NCBI GenBank assembly: GCA_028875335.1
Contig: JAPPEF010000122.1
Location: forward strand, 1-34,526
Direction: 5' to 3'
DNA from: Gemmatimonadota bacterium
GTDB lineage: Bacteria; Latescibacterota; UBA2968; UBA8231
DNA length: 34,526 bases
The notes below the pieces were generated by a model. It was not told the origin of the DNA and did not search any database. It worked only from the letters and a program-made list of their open reading frames with translations. Made by a program: the position numbers and the translations under genes. How positions within the stretch are numbered: position 1 is the stretch's first letter; every line of letters begins with the position of its first letter. Below are positions 23,506-31,884 of the stretch, piece after piece.

Positions 23506-26136
23506 ATGCCTAAGTGTGCATTCTTCCGAGTCGTCCTCTGGGTCACCTTGCTGCTGTCCGGGCGTCCGCTGTTGGCTGATCTGCCCGACGCCGCACCCTC
23601 GCGCCACTTTTTGCGTCGCCCGCCCCTGAGCGCCTACACCAATTACGGCGAGGACCTCTACCGGCCCTATCGCCGCGAGATCCGCTTGGCCCCGCGCTAC
23701 GACTTCCTCGGCCGCTTCCTCGCCGAGGGCTTCTTGGTCTATGAATTGGATGAGCAGCGACCCGGTGGCAGCCGCATCCGCAAAGACCGACTCTACCGCT
23801 CGCTCAACAACCTAATCATCGCCCACGACAGCTACGGTCCGTGGCACTGGTCTTTGACCGTGGGCGACGAGGTGCGCACGGAGTTTACGCCGTTGACCTT
23901 GCGGCAGGCCGGCTTTAATGGCCTGCGTTGGGACGTGATCTTTCCGGCCAACAAAATTACTTTGCTGACCACGCGCGGCTTTGACTCGTCGCTGTTCCCC
24001 ACGCTCAACAGCTTTTCTGACCCGGTTGCCCAAGGGCGGGGATCGCTCATTGACTACTTGGAGCGAACCGAAGAAAACCCGGTGTACAATATCGCCGGCC
24101 ACTGGCAGACTCGGTTGGGCGACGTGCTGCGCTTTGGCGCGACGTTTGTCAACCAACATCAGGCCAATACGGCCCGAGGGAGTTCCGGTGGCTTTTTAAG
24201 CGGTGGTATCCCCTATCCGGCCATGCAGCCGCCAAGCGAGATTACTGTGCGCGTGCGCGACGATTCGCCGCAAAGCGACGAGGCTGGTGCTATTGTGTAC
24301 GACATCGTCCTGGAGTTGGAAGGGGAAGGGCCGGAGGGCGAAGCGACGATCAGCAGCGACCCGACTGACGACCGCTTTGCGCCGACCCTGCAACCGCAAG
24401 TGTTGGGCGGGCGGCGCGGCGATGGCTTCCGGGAGGTGCGCGGCGAGGAGGCGGTGGAATACCTGTTCGTCATACCGGAGAATTTTGCCCCGCGCCGGGC
24501 GCGGGTGCGGGCGTTAGTGGCCAATGATTACCGCATTGAGGTAGCGCAACAGCACCCCTTTTTCGACGCGCTGCGCAATCAGTTTACCCCGCGCAACACG
24601 TCCTTTGAGACGCGGGTGCGGGCGACTGGAGAGGTACGGGATTTTTCCAATCGGCGGGCCGTGGAATTTGAGCACGGCTTTGCTACTGGCCAGACGATTT
24701 TCGGCTTTGACGCGGCGGCCACGTTTGTCGGCCTGAAGGTGCGCGGCGAATACCAGCGCAACCTGCTCTACCGCCGCTTCCCCGTGCTGCGCGGCCAGCG
24801 CGACCAGCGGCGGGCGGCGGCGTGGTACGTCCATGCGCTCAAGGATGTCGGCCACTGGGAGGTGGGCGGGGAAGTCTTCCGCCTAGGGCCGCGATACGGC
24901 GGCGGGTACGACAGTCGGCGCGGTGGGGTGCGGCTCTACACGGACTTGGGCGGGGAAAGCCAAGACCAGCAGATGTTGTCCGAGTTTCCCTTAGTTGATG
25001 ACAACGACGACAACGACCGCTATGCCGACGACAACTTGCGCGATTATCCCAACGGCTCGGAGACCGAGTCGGGCGTCTTCCCTGGGCTCGACGAGGACAA
25101 CGACAACATCCCCGACGACGACAAAAACGCCAATGGCATTCCCGACTTTGAGGAGCCGTTTTTGCTGTATTACTCCGACCCGCAGGAGTTTGTCTATGGC
25201 ATTGACCTGAACAACAACGGCGTGATTGACGAGCGCGAAAACGACAACAAGCCCGACTATCCCTACGACCGCGACCGGCAAGGCCTGCACGGGTTTGTCG
25301 CCCTACCTCGGGGGCAGGGTCTGTCGGCTGGGGTGGGCTACTATCGCCAGGACGAGATCGCCGGGCCGGGGCAGGCCGTGTCGCGCTACGGGCGGGTGTC
25401 CTATGGCTTTGACGTGCCGCATTGGGGAAGAGTCCAGCTCGACCACGACAGCAAGCGGGTCGAGGACACGGTGCCAGACTCGGTCTATGTCTTCCGCGCT
25501 GGCGAGAACAACAACCCGGATCAGCCGCCTACGCCCGATGCCTTGCTGATGGCCGATTCATGGGTGCATACCTCGTTTGTCGGCACCCGGTTTGAGCGAT
25601 TAGACCAACTCCACCTTGAAAACAACGCGCAGTGGATCTTGAACCGACAGTTGGCGGCCGAGGCCCGCGTGCAGACGTTTACGATGGTCAACAAGGCCGA
25701 CTACACGTACGAGTTAGCCCGCCTGCGCATCCAAGCCATGATTAAGCATTTGTACAAGCACGTGACCGCTAGTGACCGGCGGCGGGCCGTGGAGTCGTGG
25801 AATCAGATCGCGCCCATCCTGCGCGTGGATTGGACGCTGACGGAGAATACGTTGGTGCAGTTTGGCCAGCAGGGGATGGGGGTGCCGTTTACGCGCACGT
25901 TGTTGCCCGTGCTGGCCTTCCGTTTTATCGACCGAGTGGATCGGGAGCGCGAGCTGCGCTCGGCCAGTTCGGTGCTGATGTTCACGGTGCGGGGCACGTA
26001 CATTGGCTACACCATTGTTTCCAACACCGGGATTGAGTTGCGCCACGAAGAATTTGCCGATCCGGCCGTGGCGCGGACCCGCGACGGCGGCGTGTCGCGG
26101 TTTTTTATCTCGGTCATCGCCGGATATGATCGCTGA
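23506..26136 (+). CDS. Large outer-membrane-type protein with acidic calcium-binding-like repeats
   Basis: 876 residues. Signal peptide about 1-25 (LWVTLLLSGRPLLA). The mature protein is rich in Tyr, Arg, Phe and Gly with alternating polar/hydrophobic strands, ending in strands such as RGTYIGYTIVSNTGIEL and FFISVIAGYDR, as in outer-membrane beta barrels, although no named family was recognised. Residues about 497-585 are a strongly acidic region with repeats like DDNDDNDRYADDN, DEDNDNIPDDDKNANGIPDF and DLNNNGVIDEREND, which resemble thrombospondin type 3/EF-hand calcium loops. RBS GAAAGG precedes the ATG. It overlaps the TPR gene by one base (TGATG), so the pair is translated together and probably forms one envelope complex. 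Confidence 0.68.
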   Translation: MPKCAFFRVVLWVTLLLSGRPLLADLPDAAPSRHFLRRPPLSAYTNYGEDLYRPYRREIRLAPRYDFLGRFLAEGFLVYELDEQRPGGSRIRKDRLYRSLNNLIIAHDSYGPWHWSLTVGDEVRTEFTPLTLRQAGFNGLRWDVIFPANKITLLTTRGFDSSLFPTLNSFSDPVAQGRGSLIDYLERTEENPVYNIAGHWQTRLGDVLRFGATFVNQHQANTARGSSGGFLSGGIPYPAMQPPSEITVRVRDDSPQSDEAGAIVYDIVLELEGEGPEGEATISSDPTDDRFAPTLQPQVLGGRRGDGFREVRGEEAVEYLFVIPENFAPRRARVRALVANDYRIEVAQQHPFFDALRNQFTPRNTSFETRVRATGEVRDFSNRRAVEFEHGFATGQTIFGFDAAATFVGLKVRGEYQRNLLYRRFPVLRGQRDQRRAAAWYVHALKDVGHWEVGGEVFRLGPRYGGGYDSRRGGVRLYTDLGGESQDQQMLSEFPLVDDNDDNDRYADDNLRDYPNGSETESGVFPGLDEDNDNIPDDDKNANGIPDFEEPFLLYYSDPQEFVYGIDLNNNGVIDERENDNKPDYPYDRDRQGLHGFVALPRGQGLSAGVGYYRQDEIAGPGQAVSRYGRVSYGFDVPHWGRVQLDHDSKRVEDTVPDSVYVFRAGENNNPDQPPTPDALLMADSWVHTSFVGTRFERLDQLHLENNAQWILNRQLAAEARVQTFTMVNKADYTYELARLRIQAMIKHLYKHVTASDRRRAVESWNQIAPILRVDWTLTENTLVQFGQQGMGVPFTRTLLPVLAFRFIDRVDRERELRSASSVLMFTVRGTYIGYTIVSNTGIELRHEEFADPAVARTRDGGVSRFFISVIAGYDR

Positions 26137-29100
26137 TGGCTATTTGGCTTCCCTTAATGCTGGCCGGCTTAGTGGCCGGCAGCCAGTTCGTGACCAATCC
26201 AGAGGACTTGGGCAAGCGCTTTGCACGGGCGCAAAAGCTGCTGGCCACTGGTGACTTTGCCGGGGCGCAGCGGATATACGAGGGTGTGTTGGCCGTGCCG
26301 GATGGGGTGCTGATGCGCGCCTCGGCCGTGCGCGTGGTGGTGGATGAGCAGTCGGTGGGCGTGCAAGCGGCGGCGCGCTACCAGTTGGCCAACATGGGTC
26401 GCAAGCAGGCGCAGTTGTGGCAGCAGGAGGCCGCGTTAGCGGATTCCGTGGAGGCCGATTCGTTGGCCGAGTTGGCTACGGCGTCCTTGCGGCAAGCGGC
26501 GGACCGCTTTGCTGCGTTGCGCGATGAGGAGGACTTTGAACTGCGCGAGACCGCGGCGTATCTCGTGGTGGAGTGTTTTTTTAACGCCGAGGAGTACGCG
26601 GCTGCGGCTGCGGCCGGGGAGGTGTTGTTGCGCCTGTTTCCCAATGGGCGTTATGCCGAGCGGACGCGCTATACTTTGGGATGGGCGTGGTTTTATCAGC
26701 AGGAGTACGCCGAGGCGGTGGCGGCCTTTGAGGCGTATGTGCAGGACGCGCCCGCGGGGATCCGGGCGGATCGGGCGCGGTTGCAGATGGGGTTGGCGCT
26801 GGAAGCGTTGGAACGCTATGAGGACGCGCTAGCGGCGTTTGGGCCGTTGGCCGATGCCTACGACCCGGCGAGTATGGACGACGCGGAAAAGCGGGCGGTG
26901 GCGTTGGCCGGATTGCGCGAGGGGCAATCGCGGCGCTCGCTGGCGGCCAAGGCGTGGATCAAGCGCGGGGATATGCTCAAGACGCTGGAGCGGTATGAGG
27001 ATGCGCTGGCCGCGTACAAGAAGGTCAGCCGGGACTTTCCGCAGGAGCCGCATCTGGCCGAGCAGGCATGGGTGCGGCAGGCGCTGTTGGCTCAGACCGC
27101 GCACGGGGTGGACGCCAGCTTGGAGGTGTATCGCTATGCCGCGGAACAGGCCGAGCGGCCAGCGTTCCGGGCGCGGATGCAGGCTGGGCTGATGAGCTTG
27201 CTGTTTGACGAGGGCCGCTACGTCGACGCGCTGGCGGCGCATCGGCTCTATCTGGCGGCGTACAGGGCGTTTGCGGATGTGGCCGGAGTGTCCATTGACG
27301 AGGCTGTGTTCCGCCAAGCCGAGTGTCTGCGGTTGATGGGGGAGGAGAGTACCGTCGCCGACAGTGCCGACGTGTGGTTTGCCGAGGCGCTGGGCCTGTA
27401 CGGCGAAGTGGGAACGTACTTGGAAGTGGAAGCCCTGTTTTGGCAGGGGACGATCCATCAGGCCCTCGGCGACTCGGCTGCGGCCTTGGCGCAGTTTGAG
27501 CAGGTAGGGGCCGGGGAGGTCGCCCCGGAACTGGCCTGCCGCGCCCTGTTGCAGATCGCCCGCCTGCGCCACGAGCAGAGCGACGCGCTCTACGAACAGA
27601 TTTTGACCCAATGTACCGACGAGGAGGTGCGCGGCTTGGCCGCGCTGGTGCTGGGCCGGCGCTACCGGCAGGCCGGGCGTGGAGATAAAGCGCGTCAGGT
27701 GCTGGAGTCCATCGCCCCGCCCCAGCCTCAGTACACGCACGCGCAAATGGAGTTGGCGCAACTATACGTGGAGGAGGGGAAGGCCGATGAGGCGATAGCA
27801 CTGATTGCGCGGCAAGTAGAGCAGACGCCGAATGCCGAGCTTACCGCGCAGTTGGGGCTGTTGCATCAAAGACAAGGCGAACACGAGTTGGCTCTGCCCC
27901 TGTTGCGCGAGGCCCTGCCGCAGTTGGAGGAGGCTATGGCGGCAGCAGCGCAGGTGGGATTGGGCTGGAGCTTGTACAAGACCGGGCGTTACGAGGCCGC
28001 GTGGGGAGAGTGGGAGAAGGCTTGGCAGAAGGGTGTGTTGGCTGGCGACCAGCGGCGTGCTCTGTTGCAGGCCATGAGCGCGTGTGCCCAGACCCTGGAG
28101 GACAGCCAGCGCATGGCAGCAGTCTATCGAGCCATGGCCGCCAGCGAGGCCACTCGCACGGAGGGCTTGTTGGGGCTGGGGCAGTGGTATCTGGATCAGG
28201 ATGAGGCGGCGCAGGCGGCAGCCCAAGTTCGTCCTCTATTGGAGCACGAGGATCGCGCATGGCTGCTGCTGGGTCGGGCATTGGCGGCCCAAGACAGCTT
28301 GGCTGCGGCGCGGGAGGTATTGGAAGAGGGGGTGGCGCGAGCATCGATCCCGGAGGAGATGGCCGAATTCCATTTTGAGTTGGGTAGTGTGGCCTTGGGT
28401 GAGCGCAACTACGAGGCTGCAGAAAGGGCGTTCAGCGTAGTCTCAGAGATGACCCCACGCCGTGCCATGCGTGCGGCCGCCCTGTTCTACAAGGGGCACA
28501 GCCTGCAGGCGCGGGGCGAACGGGTAGCCGCGCAGGCGGCCTTTGAGGAGTTGGTCGTGGCCTATCCCGATCAGCCGCAGGCACCGGAGGCCGAATTGCT
28601 GATCGGGGAACTGTACTACGAAACGGCCGAGTACGAGCGGGCGCTGGCGTGGTACGAGCGAGTCTTCGGCTCCTACCCGGACAGCAAGGACGCGCCCGAG
28701 GCCCTGTACGGGGCGGCTTGGTGTCAGTTGGAACTGGAGCGCATCGAGCCGATGGGCGACCTGTTTTTGCGCTTGGTGCGCCAGTATCCCCAGCACGAAC
28801 GCGCCCATCAGGGGCTGATGCACCTCGGCGATTACTACTACAACGGCCACCAATTTATCAAGGCGTCGCGGCTGTACGAGCAAGTGGTAGAGCGCTTCCC
28901 GGAGACGACCGAGGCCGTGCAAGCGCGTCAGTTGTTGGCCTATCTGGCGGATGCGGAGGCCGACTCGCTCTACAGCGAGGGCATGGCGCTCTACGACGAG
29001 GGCGCGTTTGAGCGGGCTATCGCGGTATTAGAGGAGGTGATTGCGCGCTACCCCAACACGCCGAGTGAGGCCGCGGCGCGGTGCAATATCGGGGTTTCCT

Positions 29101-29258
29101 ATTACCAGATGGACCACTGGCGCTTGGCCGCGCTAGCCTATGAGGAGGCTGTCGCGGCGTTAGAGGGAAGAAAGGAGGAATGGCGCGCCTTGGAATTTGC
29201 CCGCAGCAATCGAGAGATGATCGGCCGTACGTATTTAGGCGAGGTGGCGGCGGAATGA
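26136..29258 (+). CDS. Large periplasmic TPR-repeat protein
   Basis: 1040 residues. An N-terminal hydrophobic signal (MAIWLPLMLAGLVAGS) is followed by tetratricopeptide repeats along nearly the whole length, with many copies of the A-x-x-x-Y-E-x-A-L-A-x-[FY] pattern (for example RYEDALAAFGPL, RYEDALAAYKKVSRDFP, EYERALAWYERVFGSYPDS, AFERAIAVLEEVIARYP). The last third resembles the YbgF/BamD-type outer-membrane assembly TPRs (FPNGRYAERTRYTLGWAWFY). TPR solenoids bind other proteins, so it is probably the scaffold of a complex with the outer-membrane protein upstream and the lipoprotein downstream, with both of which it overlaps (1 and 4 bases). No enzymatic motif is seen. Confidence 0.88.
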   Translation: MAIWLPLMLAGLVAGSQFVTNPEDLGKRFARAQKLLATGDFAGAQRIYEGVLAVPDGVLMRASAVRVVVDEQSVGVQAAARYQLANMGRKQAQLWQQEAALADSVEADSLAELATASLRQAADRFAALRDEEDFELRETAAYLVVECFFNAEEYAAAAAAGEVLLRLFPNGRYAERTRYTLGWAWFYQQEYAEAVAAFEAYVQDAPAGIRADRARLQMGLALEALERYEDALAAFGPLADAYDPASMDDAEKRAVALAGLREGQSRRSLAAKAWIKRGDMLKTLERYEDALAAYKKVSRDFPQEPHLAEQAWVRQALLAQTAHGVDASLEVYRYAAEQAERPAFRARMQAGLMSLLFDEGRYVDALAAHRLYLAAYRAFADVAGVSIDEAVFRQAECLRLMGEESTVADSADVWFAEALGLYGEVGTYLEVEALFWQGTIHQALGDSAAALAQFEQVGAGEVAPELACRALLQIARLRHEQSDALYEQILTQCTDEEVRGLAALVLGRRYRQAGRGDKARQVLESIAPPQPQYTHAQMELAQLYVEEGKADEAIALIARQVEQTPNAELTAQLGLLHQRQGEHELALPLLREALPQLEEAMAAAAQVGLGWSLYKTGRYEAAWGEWEKAWQKGVLAGDQRRALLQAMSACAQTLEDSQRMAAVYRAMAASEATRTEGLLGLGQWYLDQDEAAQAAAQVRPLLEHEDRAWLLLGRALAAQDSLAAAREVLEEGVARASIPEEMAEFHFELGSVALGERNYEAAERAFSVVSEMTPRRAMRAAALFYKGHSLQARGERVAAQAAFEELVVAYPDQPQAPEAELLIGELYYETAEYERALAWYERVFGSYPDSKDAPEALYGAAWCQLELERIEPMGDLFLRLVRQYPQHERAHQGLMHLGDYYYNGHQFIKASRLYEQVVERFPETTEAVQARQLLAYLADAEADSLYSEGMALYDEGAFERAIAVLEEVIARYPNTPSEAAARCNIGVSYYQMDHWRLAALAYEEAVAALEGRKEEWRALEFARSNREMIGRTYLGEVAAE

Positions 29259-30016
29259 AGCGGTGGGGATGGAGTATGCTTGTGCTGCTTGTGGCGGCAG
29301 GCTGCATTCGGTTCCCGCCGGATTTGCGCTACGCGCTGCGCGTGGTGCCGCAGGAGGCACTGCTAGAGGATGGTCGCTATTACTTCGACGCGGAGGATAG
29401 TACCACCGTCTTCGAGCATGAGGGGTTTCGCCTCAAGCTGCGCTATCTCGACGATCAGGCCCTGAATCGGGAATACGCCCGTTTTACCTTCCGCGAGCCT
29501 AATTTAAATCCCTTTACGTATGGGCAGGATCGCGACTTGGACCGGGGCTATGCGCCGCCGCGTTTTACCGTCTTTGAGATGACGGTGGTCAACCAAAGTT
29601 ATCCCAAGGTGATGGTTGATCCGGCGAAGATGGTGTTGCGTACAGACCGAGGTGGGGAATACACATATTGGGGTGTGCTCAAGCGCGACGCGGACAATAG
29701 TTTTGAGCGTTACTACATGGAACGACGCGGCAAAGGCGGCAATGAAGACTACTACTATCAGGAGCGCATGGGCTTGGTGCGAGAGGCGTTGTTCAGGCGG
29801 CATACCTTTGTGTTTAAAGGGGACACCTATATCGGCAAGGTGGTCTTTGCGCCGCTGCACGAGGATGTCCAAGCGATTGCCGTTGAGATCGACGATATGG
29901 TCTTGCGGGTAGATGCCTTTGACCGGCCCAAAGAAGTGACGAGTGCCTCGTTTGCGTTTTCGGTGACGCATGAGATCGCCCCAGTGCCGCCAGTGGAGGA
30001 GGCGCACCACCAATGA
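29255..30016 (+). CDS. Lipoprotein of the envelope cluster
   Basis: 253 residues from ATG 29255; an earlier start at 29180 would add 25 residues read from the TPR gene in another frame. The lipobox LVAAGC sits at Cys17 after MKRWGWSM. The mature part is beta-rich with many Tyr/Phe/Arg residues and strands such as FRLKLRYLDDQAL, ARFTFREPNLNPF, RFTVFEMTVVNQSYPKVMVD and THTFVFKGDTYIGKVVFAPL-like segments; no known family was recognised. The start overlaps the TPR stop (ATGA), so it is translationally coupled to it and probably belongs to the same complex. Confidence 0.7.
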   Translation: MKRWGWSMLVLLVAAGCIRFPPDLRYALRVVPQEALLEDGRYYFDAEDSTTVFEHEGFRLKLRYLDDQALNREYARFTFREPNLNPFTYGQDRDLDRGYAPPRFTVFEMTVVNQSYPKVMVDPAKMVLRTDRGGEYTYWGVLKRDADNSFERYYMERRGKGGNEDYYYQERMGLVREALFRRHTFVFKGDTYIGKVVFAPLHEDVQAIAVEIDDMVLRVDAFDRPKEVTSASFAFSVTHEIAPVPPVEEAHHQ

Positions 30017-30134
30017 ATGGCTCGCTGACAGGGCCGGATTCAAGGGTATGAGATAGCTTTCTGAAAGTGCTTTGGGCACAGGTGCAAGCGAGTGCGTATA
30101 TTTTTGTTTCCCAAGCAAGGAGAGCACGCCACCC

Positions 30135-31016
30135 GTGATCCTAGCCCTGCCAACAGACAAGCTGACGCCGCGCACAGCCGACGAATTCCTTGCAGAGTTT
30201 CTCGACTACGCGCACGGAGCCGTGCCTGGGCAGCCCTTGGAGGTCGATTTGCGTCCCCTGCACTTTATTGACCCCTACGGCTTGGTGACTTTGTGCTTGA
30301 TGGCGCGCTACGGAGACGCGCTCTCGTCGCGGGTCGTCTTTCACCTGCCCGAAGTCTTCGCCCTGCGAACGTATCTGGGACGGGTGCGGTTCGCCGCGGC
30401 CTTGGATGGGGTTGAACTCGTCGGGCCAACGCTTATCGTGGATCAGGAGCGGGAAAAGGAAGAGAGCGAGGCCCTGCTGGAAATCACGCGGATTGAGGAG
30501 CGGGCGGATATCGAGACTGTGTTGGGCAAGATCGGCCAGCGCGTAGAGGCGATTCTGGCTGAGGAATTGCGCTATACCGAAGTGGAGATCAACCAGTTCA
30601 AAAACGTCGTCGCCGAGTTGTGCCACAACATTCTCGACCACAGCGAGAATTGGGGCTATCTGACGGCCCAGCGCTACTTGAATTCGCGGGTGGGGAAAAA
30701 ATACGTGGTCATCGGGGTGGGGGATCTCGGGATCGGCATCAAGAAGAGTCTGTCGGTGCGCTATGACGCGGCGGATTGGTCGCACGGCACGGCCATACTT
30801 AACTCGTTGCAGAAGCACTTCTCCCGCGATGCAACCCGCGGCCTAGGATTGTACATTGTCAACCAGATTTGCAATCGCTACAACGGCTCGTTGCACATCC
30901 GCTCGGGGGATACGCGGGTCTATATTCGCGGCCAGCGGCACTGGGAACACGCCTCGGTCCACTTCCCCGGCACCCAAATTGCCATTGCGCTCTATCAGCG
31001 CGAAGGAGGCGAGTAG
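30135..31016 (+). CDS. STAS-GHKL (anti-sigma-factor-like kinase) protein
   Basis: 293 residues from GTG 30135, chosen because AAGGAGAG lies about 10 bases upstream and the STAS fold starts there; a TTG at 30072 would add 21 residues. Residues about 10-85 form a STAS-type domain (LEVDLRPLHFIDPYGLVTL); its usual Ser site reads DPYG (46-49), so it cannot be phosphorylated in the standard way. Residues about 130-290 are a GHKL ATPase: N box VVAELCHNILDHSEN (158-172, Glu161, Asn165), DLGIGI (197-202), and RGLGLYIV with a short lid. Histidine-kinase HisKA is absent, so it resembles SpoIIAB/RsbW-type protein kinases with an intramolecular STAS partner. A weak promoter (TATATT at 30097-30102) may precede it. 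Confidence 0.78.
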   Translation: MILALPTDKLTPRTADEFLAEFLDYAHGAVPGQPLEVDLRPLHFIDPYGLVTLCLMARYGDALSSRVVFHLPEVFALRTYLGRVRFAAALDGVELVGPTLIVDQEREKEESEALLEITRIEERADIETVLGKIGQRVEAILAEELRYTEVEINQFKNVVAELCHNILDHSENWGYLTAQRYLNSRVGKKYVVIGVGDLGIGIKKSLSVRYDAADWSHGTAILNSLQKHFSRDATRGLGLYIVNQICNRYNGSLHIRSGDTRVYIRGQRHWEHASVHFPGTQIAIALYQREGGE

Positions 31017-31019
31017 GCA

Positions 31020-31154
31020 ATGTTCGGCCAGCATCACAGGCCACCCAAACCGCCTCCCTACGAGCCTTGGTTGCTGTTGCTGCTAGCGGTGGTCATCGCC
31101 GGCCTCGGCGTGGTCGCCTACGTGGCGGTGGGCTTTTTATTTCCTGGCCTCTAG
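31020..31154 (+). CDS. 44-residue single-pass membrane protein
   Basis: ATG 31020 to TAG 31154. A Pro/His-rich N-terminus (MFGQHHRPPKPPPYEPW) is followed by one strongly hydrophobic helix (about 17-41). RBS AAGGAGGCGAG lies at the end of the STAS-GHKL gene, with 3 bases between the genes, so it is co-translated with it. No family was recognised; it could tether the upstream protein to the membrane (inference). Confidence 0.6.
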   Translation: MFGQHHRPPKPPPYEPWLLLLLAVVIAGLGVVAYVAVGFLFPGL

Positions 31155-31211
31155 CCCCATCATATTGGTATTCATCTAATTCCGCATCGCTCATTTTGTG
31201 GTAGAAATTGC

Positions 31212-31240
31212 TTGACAGTCGGGAAATCTCCGCGTAAGTT
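31212..31240 (+). promoter_or_regulatory. Promoter of the STAS-winged-helix/NurA operon
   Basis: TTGACA (31212-31217, perfect), 17-base spacer, TAAGTT (31235-31240). The expected start of transcription is near 31247, some 47 bases before ATG 31294. It gives the nuclease operon its own promoter apart from the upstream kinase-like gene. Confidence 0.6.
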
Positions 31241-31253
31241 TCCTTAATTGAAT

Positions 31254-31271
31254 ACAGTTAAACTGTTTTTT
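31254..31271 (+). promoter_or_regulatory. Dyad ACAGTT-A-AACTGT in the leader, possible operator
   Basis: Perfect 6-bp arms ACAGTT (31254-31259) and AACTGT (31261-31266) around one A, followed by T to 31271. It lies just downstream of the promoter and before a gene for a winged-helix protein, a common place for an autoregulatory operator. A one-base loop makes a terminator unlikely, although the T-run is noted. Confidence 0.4.
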
Positions 31272-31293
31272 GCTTACAGGAAAGGCGCGGCTC

Positions 31294-31884
31294 ATGGATC
31301 CAGCCGTTGAAGAGCGCGTACAACAACAGGCCATACACCAAGCCCCCGCGTACCTTTTCGCGGGCGAACAGGGCATACTCAGTGGCCGACCCCGCGGGGC
31401 CGAGTTGCTCGAAGAATTGATGCAGCACCTGCTCAGCGGTCCGACCGACTCGGCCACGCCACTCGACTTTTCCCGCGTTTCGTTCATGGATGTCTCGTGC
31501 GCCGACGAGATGCTCAACAAGTTGCTCTTGCGCCTGACCAGTGGTGAGATAGGGCATCGCTACGTCTATATTGCCGAGGCCAATATCTCGGTGCGCGAGA
31601 CGATTGCGGCTGTATTGCAGCTCCGCGAGTTGGCCGCGCTGTACAAAGACGGCGACCGCGTCGAGGTGCTCGGGGTGCTCAAGACGCCAATGCGCGAGGC
31701 GCTCGACGTGCTGCTGGCGCATAAGTGTGCGACCTCGGCCGAGATCTCCGACGCGCTCGGCAAAAACATCAACATCGTCTGCAATCGCCTCAACGCCCTG
31801 CAACGCCTCGGGTTGGTGTGCCGCCTGCGCGATGGGTCGGTCGCTGGCGGTGGGCGGCAATTCTACTATGTCTCGATTGTTTAA
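31294..31884 (+). CDS. STAS domain fused to winged-helix DNA-binding domain
   Basis: 196 residues from ATG 31294 (RBS GGAAAGG; a TTG at 31270 overlaps the dyad and is not favoured). Residues about 20-130 are STAS-like with a near-canonical core, LDFSRVSFMDVSCADEML (57-74), where Ser68 occupies the place of the phosphorylated Ser of SpoIIAA-type proteins. Residues about 133-196 form a winged helix of ArsR/MarR type (MREALDVLLAHKCATSAEIS, then NIVCNRLNALQRLGLVCRL and a short wing). The protein should sense a kinase or partner by its STAS part and bind DNA by its C-terminus. It is first behind the promoter at 31212 and overlaps the next gene by 17 bases. Confidence 0.72.
   Translation: MDPAVEERVQQQAIHQAPAYLFAGEQGILSGRPRGAELLEELMQHLLSGPTDSATPLDFSRVSFMDVSCADEMLNKLLLRLTSGEIGHRYVYIAEANISVRETIAAVLQLRELAALYKDGDRVEVLGVLKTPMREALDVLLAHKCATSAEISDALGKNINIVCNRLNALQRLGLVCRLRDGSVAGGGRQFYYVSIV

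Noticed and set aside
30072..30134. TTG 30072 as start of the STAS-GHKL protein
   Set aside because: The added residues (GTGASECVYFCFPSKESTPP) do not fit the STAS fold and the good RBS lies downstream, in front of GTG 30135.
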